Source: Porites lobata (lineage: Eukaryota > Cnidaria > Anthozoa > Scleractinia > Poritidae). From it: a stretch of DNA of 64,000 bases. A program made the translations under genes and the position numbers. Below are positions 57,801-64,000 of the stretch, piece by piece (position 1 is the stretch's first letter; every line of letters begins with the position of its first letter). The stretch is taken from the NCBI GenBank assembly GCA_942486035.1, contig CALNXK010000022.1:2479501-2543500 (forward strand), read 5' to 3'. The notes beneath the pieces were generated by a model. That model saw only the letters and a list, made by a program, of their open reading frames with translations. It made no database searches and was not told the DNA's origin.

Positions 57801-58690
57801 TGGATATAGATTGTGTATGCTTTTAGGGTATGCTTTAAAGAAGTCTGTGGCATGCATGTAAGGGAATATGGACCTGACTTTTAGAGAAAGATGGTTGAAC
57901 GAAATATGCTCTGAATTTGCCATCCCTCTGCTGCTGACTGCGATCGCTTACTTTCATCTGGAAAACGCGCGAAAAGCTGGGAAAGATTGTGTTGCCCAGA
58001 AAGCTGTCTTATAAAGCTTTGGTGACATGAGAACTGAAGATACATGCTGATTTTTTCCTGTACCCAAGAAGCCCGAAAACCATATGACCTCAATTAAGCA
58101 GCGTCCACGTCTTCTGTATTAGCCTCATGGGTACTTTAAATGCTTGCGGCATTAGGAAACCCTGCAGTAAGCGCACCCCTCTAATTTTCGCCACTTCCTG
58201 TCTCCTTTTGGGAAAAAAGGTCAGCATGTTGATCTGTGAATGTATGGCAACATATATAATCATGTTTTTCAGAACTTGACAAACTAATTGTTGGGATTTA
58301 TCCTCTTGAACTTTGATTTCAAATTGTCCCAAAGCAATCTTAAGCGACCACCGTTTTGGGAATTCTTAAAAGTGATCGCAACTATACAACTGAGCTGTCG
58401 TAATAATTATAAGCGACCATAAAATATATAACTCCACCTCTGACGACTTCCACTTCAGATATCTCAACGATAAACAGCACTGCTTTACTACTCGCACATC
58501 CACACACAGATTGGAGACTTCACACTTCAACGACGACCAAGTATACGCTCTCACAGAGGTTTGTTTATTTTAACTCGCCAGTGCCGGTACTGATTGTGTC
58601 CTTCGAGATCAGTTCGTTATCGTTAAAGTTGGTGTGTTTGCTCGAATCTCTTTTTGTACACTGGCCGCAAAATCTAACCAGGTGCTCTAA
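54856..58690. other. region upstream of gene B, no gene seen
   Basis: Should contain the gene B promoter. ORFs are short and without recognisable domains; the foldback MITE at 55847-55987 is the only structured element I can name. Confidence 0.45.
55847..55987. mobile_element. foldback MITE with CAGCCTAG ends
   Basis: CAGCCTAGTTCCTAGGCGTT pairs with AACGCCTAGGGACTAGGCTG, followed by TCTC/GAGA. Resembles the TAGCCT foldback group, but no matching flanking duplication is visible. Confidence 0.75.
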
Positions 58691-58729
58691 GGGCTAAAGA
58701 AAAGCCTTTTTACAGCCACCATTCTCGCT

Positions 58730-58890
58730 AAGCCCGGCACTCCTGGTACAGCCGGGACGTTCGGTACACTCGTTTACACTCGGTACAGCCAGTACATTCG
58801 CCTGGTACAGCCTGTACAGACGGGGCATTCGGTACAGCCGGTACGTTTGGTACACTGAAATGGAACGCTCGGTATACAGCCGGTACAGGG
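58730..58890 (+). repeat. degenerate GGTACA / GCCGGTAC tandem repeat
   Basis: About ten spaced copies of CGGTACAGCC-like units with variable spacing over 160 bases. Confidence 0.7.
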
Positions 58891-58924
58891 TCGACCAGCA
58901 CTTAATGGCAAAGCGGTTCTCTGA

Positions 58925-59155
58925 TTGGCCAGTTATTTTAGATATTTTAAACAAGATTTTAAAAAAAATAGGGATAAGGGGGAAATCTCATGCGGTGTTT
59001 TTACCGATTTACAAAAAGCGCTCGACACTGTCAATCATTATAGGATCTCACGTGGACATTTCTAAAAAGGAGAAAACCCTATCGGGGGTCCCTCAGGGCT
59101 CCGTCCTCGGACCTTTTTCTAGAGTTTTATCTTTTTGCCGATGACACTAAGGTTG
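58925..59155 (+). pseudogene. reverse transcriptase (LINE) relic, internally deleted
   Basis: Frames carry SGVPQGSVLGP, then FADDT shortly before the Harbinger element. Between them most of the palm is missing, so the copy is deleted and frameshifted. The adjacent transposon may have landed in this relic. Confidence 0.7.
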
Positions 59156-59390
59156 GGGTCGCACTTGAGACAAATATTTGAAATGTCTGAAGATATCGCA
59201 GACAGTTTTGTCTCAGAACTTGTCCGAGACAATTAAAATGTTGTTGTTTTGCGGTCGCACTGTAGAGACAAACATCAGAGACATCAACGTAAAGTAAACA
59301 TAAGACCGGTCACTTCTGGCGCTTTTTTTTTTTAAATTTTACCGCACAAATTATTATTTCCCGCTCAATGTGTAGAATAGAACGACCGCA

Positions 59391-60615
59391 ATGAATCCGC
59401 GCCAGTTCGCTCTGTTTCTAGGTTTTTATTTCTATGTTCTCAACGTAAATGCAGCTAACGATGCTCAAAGAGTCATTCTTCTTTCTTCGCTCATACAAAT
59501 ACGAGCACTTCAAGCGCAACTTCTTTTGTGGAACCAACGTCGAAGGAGGCGTCGAGGACGTCGCTTTCCCTGTTTTTGGGTTTTGCCAAGACCACAGCAA
59601 TCGTGGTTTGACATACACTATTTTGATGCTACAATTCCAGGAGACTATTTCAGGCGTCAGCTCCGCTTAAACAGAAATACGTTCTCGGTGCTATTGAATA
59701 TTCTTCGCCCGCGCCTGACAAGACAAAACACGCACTTGCGTGACTGTGTGACACCGGAAAAACTTTTGGCATTGGGACTGTATCGCTTGGCGCATGGAAA
59801 TTCCTACATATCGATAGGCCCAAATTTTAACGTAGGAAAAAGTACAGTTATTGAGGAGGTCCAAGATGTTGTTGAAGCATTATGCGACTTAAGAAATGAG
59901 TACATCAAGTTTCCTTCGACAAATAGAGAAGTTCTGGCCACTCGAGAAACTTTTGACGATTTAACGGATCTCCCAAACGTGGTAGGAGCCATCGATGGAA
60001 CACACGTTAAAATTAAAACTCCCAAGGATAGCGGACCCGATTATTTTAGTCGACTGCAGCAGCACGATGTTGTTGTCCGCGGTAGCTGACGGAGAAAAAC
60101 AATTTTTGGATGTCGCCGCTGGCTTCCCAGGGAGCATACACGATTCCAGAGTCTTGAGAAATAGTTCACTTTATCGAAGAATTACCAATAATGAGCTGTT
60201 GCTCGGACCAACTGTGAGAGTTGCTGGGAGGGAGATTAGACCCGTTTTGTTAGGCGACAGTGCCTATCCCCTCTCTACGTGGTTATTAAAACCGTACCAC
60301 GAGGGTACGAATGACCCAGAGGAAATCAACTTTAACAAAGAACTTTCACGTGCAAGGGTATCAGTAGCGTGTGCACTCGGTATACTGAAAGGACGTTGGA
60401 GAATTCTCCAGAAACGACTTGATAGTGATATAGCATTTACCAATCAGATCATCATCGCATGTTGTGTGCTCCACAATTTTTGCATTGAAGCCGGAGATTT
60501 ATGGGATGATGACGATGATGAAGATGAAAATGATGACGATTTTCCTGTCCGAGATGGGAATGCTGATGGCGCGGATTTAAGAGACTTTTTAAAGAATTAT
60601 CTTTGGAATTTGTAG
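59391..60615 (+). pseudogene. Harbinger DDE nuclease, frameshifted and with a changed catalytic residue
   Basis: The first part (to about 60,080) carries AIDGTHVKIKTP with the first catalytic Asp at 59994-59996. The frame then changes near 60,080-60,085, inside the segment linking QQHD to VADGEKQFLDV. The second part carries GDSAYPLS (second Asp, 60256-60258) and ILKGRWRIL. Where the family usually has Glu before CAFG, codon 60367-60369 is GCG (Ala). An acidic C-terminus follows. In the family this enzyme cuts the transposon ends; this copy should be inactive. Confidence 0.85.
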
Positions 60616-61054
60616 GAAAGGAAGATTTAAAAAGATTATTGACACAATGCTGTTTCAGTTAAATGAATTATTTAATTGTTTAACACTTTCGTATTTCTAT
60701 GATTCAAAATTATAGATAAGAATATGGCTTATAATTTCAATGAAGAATTTAGCAACGGAACGAAAAAGTCACCGATACGATACAGCAAAGTTATTGTTGA
60801 CAATATTAAAAAAAACTTAATCAAGTTCAAAGATTGATCAAGTGATTGTTATTACTCAATGACATTTTTCATCAATAGAACTCTTACAGATAGACCAATT
60901 TTCAGTGATGTAATGAAACTATAAGATTCAAAAACAGTAACATTTACAATTTCAATCACACTTCGAATCACTCGACAATATGTAATTGTTTAAATTAAGA
61001 GAAAAGGGAACCTCGCAATAATTATTACATCAAAGAGATAATTGTTCTGAATCA

Positions 61055-61998
61055 CTACTTGTCCTTTGATGATTGCATTGCTTGCATAAAATTGTTCATA
61101 AATTGATTCATGAGCTGGAGCTGCTGCGCTTGATTTCTGTCCATTGATTCCAGCACCCCAGAAATTTTGTCTCTCTGCTCCTGCAACTTCTTCATACTGT
61201 CGCGGAAAAGAGTATCGCCTTCTCCTTGTTCTTTGCGCGGAGCTTTTGCACCTTTGGCGCGGTTTCTTTCGTCGCGTTGACTCTTCCTTTCCTTCTTTCG
61301 TTTAAGACCAAAGGCGGCGAGAGACTGTTCGAATTCTTCATCGTCTACAGTTTCATCGTCTTCTGGTCCTCCCTCCTTTCCATTTGAATTAGGGGAACTC
61401 GAAGATGATCCTGGCGCAGATTCTTCAATGTGACTGAATGTCACGATGTCACGACATCCAAGAACGGAGTCGTTCTCGTCATAAAATGGCGTTCGCCCCC
61501 AGTCTAGTGACGGTTGTGGTCTTTGGCCTCCTTGTACCTATCTTTAAGGTATTTCATTTTCCGTTGGCATTGGGCACTGGTAACCTTTCGGATCTTCGAA
61601 ATTTCCTGAGCAATCTCCTCCCAGACTTGTCTCGCGTGCCGCGACTCTAGCCTTGTGTTCTTGTCACACCATAACTGCACAAGAAGCTTCTCCTCTTCTT
61701 CTCCCCATTTTCCGTACCCTCTTCCTGCTTTCCCCGAATTGCCAGACTCGGACGCCTCTTGGGGTTCTGGTGTTTCAGGTGGCGTGGGAGCTAGAGCAGA
61801 GCAGCCTGCTTGTGCCGGTTGGAGAGGCTGAAAGGGCGCCAAAACTGCCGTCGCTGGTGGAAAGGTGTTCTGCGGAATTTGCTGCCTCAAGAACAATTGC
61901 CCTGGCCTATAGTGGTCTTGCGCTTCATTTAGGTTCATCATTTGATCAGAATGGATGTCCCAAAAACCGGGAAAATTGTTTCGAAATCCTGGATTCAT
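61055..61998 (-). pseudogene. Harbinger Myb/SANT-like DNA-binding protein, broken
   Basis: The N-terminal half (61998-61504) ends its Myb/SANT-like helix region at YLKDRYKEAKD and meets a TAG. The same frame would continue with TGGER, then a shift leads to FYDENDSVLG, DIVTFSHIEES and the C-terminal Gln/Lys-rich half (to 61055). So one stop and one frameshift lie between about 61,470 and 61,510. In the family this partner helps the nuclease reach DNA and the nucleus. Confidence 0.75.
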
Positions 61999-62447
61999 TA
62001 TTAGCCGTGAACGATACGAAAGTCACAACAAAAAGTGAAATGTGAAGGGGAAAAAATTTTAAGGTTCACTGAATTGACTGACAGGTTTACTGCAAGAAAA
62101 ACAATTTTTGTTTGTTGTTCGCAAAAAGTCGTGCTCCGAGGCAGGACGACGGCACTTTTGAAGATTTTGTCTGCGTCGAGACAAGTAGGTCGCACTTGGC
62201 GTGGTCAACTGATGACAGGAATTTGACGGATTTTTTGGTTATCAAAACAAACTTGTCTAAGTTTTGTCTCAAGTGCGACCCATGCCGACAAAAACTGAAG
62301 TCTCTTGAAACTCCCTTGAACCAGCTCGAGTAATTAAAAGTTTGCGAATGGTTCAGAGACCTGCGATTAAACTCTCCCTTAATATTAAAAAAATAATAAT
62401 TTCGTTATCTTTCACCCCTATCAAAAACGTCTAAATCATAGTTTATG

Positions 62448-62538
62448 TTTCGCTACTAGTGGGCTATAACATATAGCCTAATAGTAGCTCAACCAATCAG
62501 AACGCAGCATTGATAATAGACCACTAGTTGGATTTTAC
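62448..62538 (+). repeat. 91-bp dispersed repeat, copy 2
   Basis: Matches 19286-19376 along its whole length and in the same orientation. Sits just before the LINE fragment. Confidence 0.85.
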
Positions 62539-62550
62539 GAAAATAAAATA

Positions 62551-63025
62551 TGATCTCTTAGCAGATAATCAGTCCGGTTTTAGACCCTTTCACTCCACTC
62601 AGACTGCTCTTCTAGAAGCTACCAGTATAAATGGTTCTTAAATATGTATAAATGGACTAATTAATGAGGTACTTTTTGTCGACCTCAAAAACGCTTTTGA
62701 TACGATGGATCACCGAATTTTACTTCAAAAACTCCAACTTTCGGGAACTGATTACCTAACTCTTAAGTGGTTTAGCTCATATTTGACTAACCGTAACCAA
62801 AAAAGCGTTTGTAAATGGACATATTACCCTGTAACTTGCGGTGTTCCGCAGGAATCCATTCTAGGACCTCTATTGTTTTTAATCTATATTGATGACCTCC
62901 CTGCTCGTCCTTTATATTCTGTGCCACGAATATTTGCAGATGACGCAACTTTTACTATAAGTTTGTGTAATATTAATCCAGCGCGTAAACACTCTAAATT
63001 AAGTAGCGACTTAGTTGACATTTAG
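62551..63025 (+). pseudogene. LINE reverse transcriptase fragment
   Basis: Order of RT motifs: SGFRPFHSTQTALLEAT, a broken stretch, FVDLKNAFDTMDH (motif A), GVPQESILGPLLFLIYIDDL (motif B region) and FADDATF (the DD of motif C). The first part is in a different frame from the last and stops intervene. Non-LTR type by motif wording (Jockey/CR1-like); truncated on both sides. Confidence 0.85.
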
Positions 63026-64000
63026 ACCTAGCTACAAGCAAACAAGCTGAGTCTAAATTTGAAAAAAAAAACAAGTGTTTTATTATTGGTAACCATAGCA
63101 GGCTGGGTAATCTACATCACCGGTTTGATAGAATAGATGAACACTCTCACCCGGAGATCCCGGCATGACTGGGATCCCAGCTAACCGGGCTGGCTCGGTT
63201 GTCATATGATCGCAAAGTTGATTTTTGTGGCGTTTAAGTAAGGCCTAGTGCCGGGATAACGAGCCAGCCTGGCTCATGTTATTAGGCCCTTAATCCTATA
63301 GCCAGATTTTACGCCCTCCCCTGGACCTCACCGACTTTTCAAAGCCCCCGAGCATACCCCTCTCCCCCCTCAACATCTTCATACCCCTTCTCTATATTAA
63401 ATTAACTTTTTGCCTTATCCATGTTCTCTCCATACAAATATCAAAAATATGCGAAAAACAATCCTAAACAGAAATCCTAACAACGTTTAAAGTAAGTACA
63501 AGTATGTTTTGGACTATTGATAAGACTTTTCAAAATCATCACTTCATTTCAACACACTGTAACTACACTATCCCTTCATAACAAAATTAGTACTTCCACA
63601 ACTGCCTCAATGCATGACCTAAAATCACTTTTACCTCCCCAAAATTTTTTTGTTACTAAAATCATCGTTTACCTCCCAAAATAATTATTTTTTGTTACTT
63701 CGGATTATATTCTACGAGAAACAAGTTCCACAGTGATTAAAAAACTACAGCCATTATCTTACATTCACGTCAAATATAGCTCCACGCCTTCCACTTCACG
63801 CGTCACAACCAACCCCTAAAACATACAACGCTCCTGCACTAATCACACTTCCAAAATATACAAAAATAACTGTACCCACGCGTCGTACATCGACGCCCAA
63901 ATATACGCTCCCACAGCGTCTTGTTTGAGAAAACTCCCGAAGCATGCTTTTAAGAAACAAATAAACAATCTACATATGACAACTTGATCTTCAAAGAGAT
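63026..64000. other. right edge, no gene seen
   Basis: Contains an inverted pair CCGGGCTGGCTCG / CGAGCCAGCCTGG around 63,185-63,275, probably a MITE. The remaining AT-rich sequence shows no coding signal. Confidence 0.45.

Larger units (their letters stand above)
59156..62281 (+). mobile_element. PIF/Harbinger DNA transposon, complete ends, dead genes
   Basis: Terminal inverted repeats GGGTCGCACTTGAGACAAA (59156) and TTTGTCTCAAGTGCGACCC (ends 62281) are identical. Between them lie a DDE nuclease gene (+) and a Myb/SANT-like gene (-), the two-gene plan of Harbinger elements. The flanking trinucleotides do not match (TTG and ATG), so a target duplication is not confirmed. Confidence 0.88.

Overview
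The window is nuclear DNA of an animal, almost certainly a cnidarian and most likely an anthozoan such as a stony coral. Genes have short exons with GT-AG introns. Two genes end in a six-cysteine domain of the minicollagen type, a cnidarian stinging-capsule signature. Introns and spacers carry many small inverted-repeat transposons and tRNA-headed SINEs. The species cannot be named from the sequence alone.

Layout. (1) 1596-7107, + strand: the 3' part (six exons) of a K+-dependent Na+/Ca2+ exchanger (SLC24A/NCKX). (2) 14414-26251, - strand: a complete nine-exon Homer gene (EVH1 domain plus C-terminal coiled coil). (3) 28073-45508 and 46543-54855, both - strand: two tandem paralogues, here called gene A and gene B, which I reconstructed exon by exon. 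Each encodes a secreted preproprotein with a signal peptide, a furin-type site, a PA14 domain split over three exons, a Gly/Ala-rich silk-like block with conserved flanks, an AbfB-like beta-trefoil, a Pro-rich segment with a half cysteine motif, an unrecognised two-cysteine domain and a minicollagen-type CRD. Gene A also has a 150-residue polyproline exon that gene B lacks. This pair is the most interesting content of the window. (4) Inside an intron of gene A, on the + strand, lies a possible small secreted-protein ORF (37760-38083) whose end is interrupted by a MITE. (5) 55-64 kb is transposon territory: a 3.1-kb PIF/Harbinger element with intact terminal repeats but broken genes, sitting in or next to a reverse-transcriptase relic, and a second LINE fragment.

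Function. The exchanger and Homer suggest ordinary calcium handling and scaffolding, with no sign that they are co-regulated with the rest. Genes A and B look like a local duplication making disulfide-linked structural proteins, plausibly of the nematocyst wall or tubule. That role is inferred from the CRD, the silk-like core, the polyproline segment and the prepro organisation; it is not shown by the sequence.

Repeats. At least five foldback MITEs carry 9-bp target duplications (four perfect, one with a single mismatch), which points to a Mutator-like transposase. Several other MITE families (TACAGTC-ended, GAGGGTCTGAATGGGG-ended, long repeat-array TIRs) fill introns and spacers.
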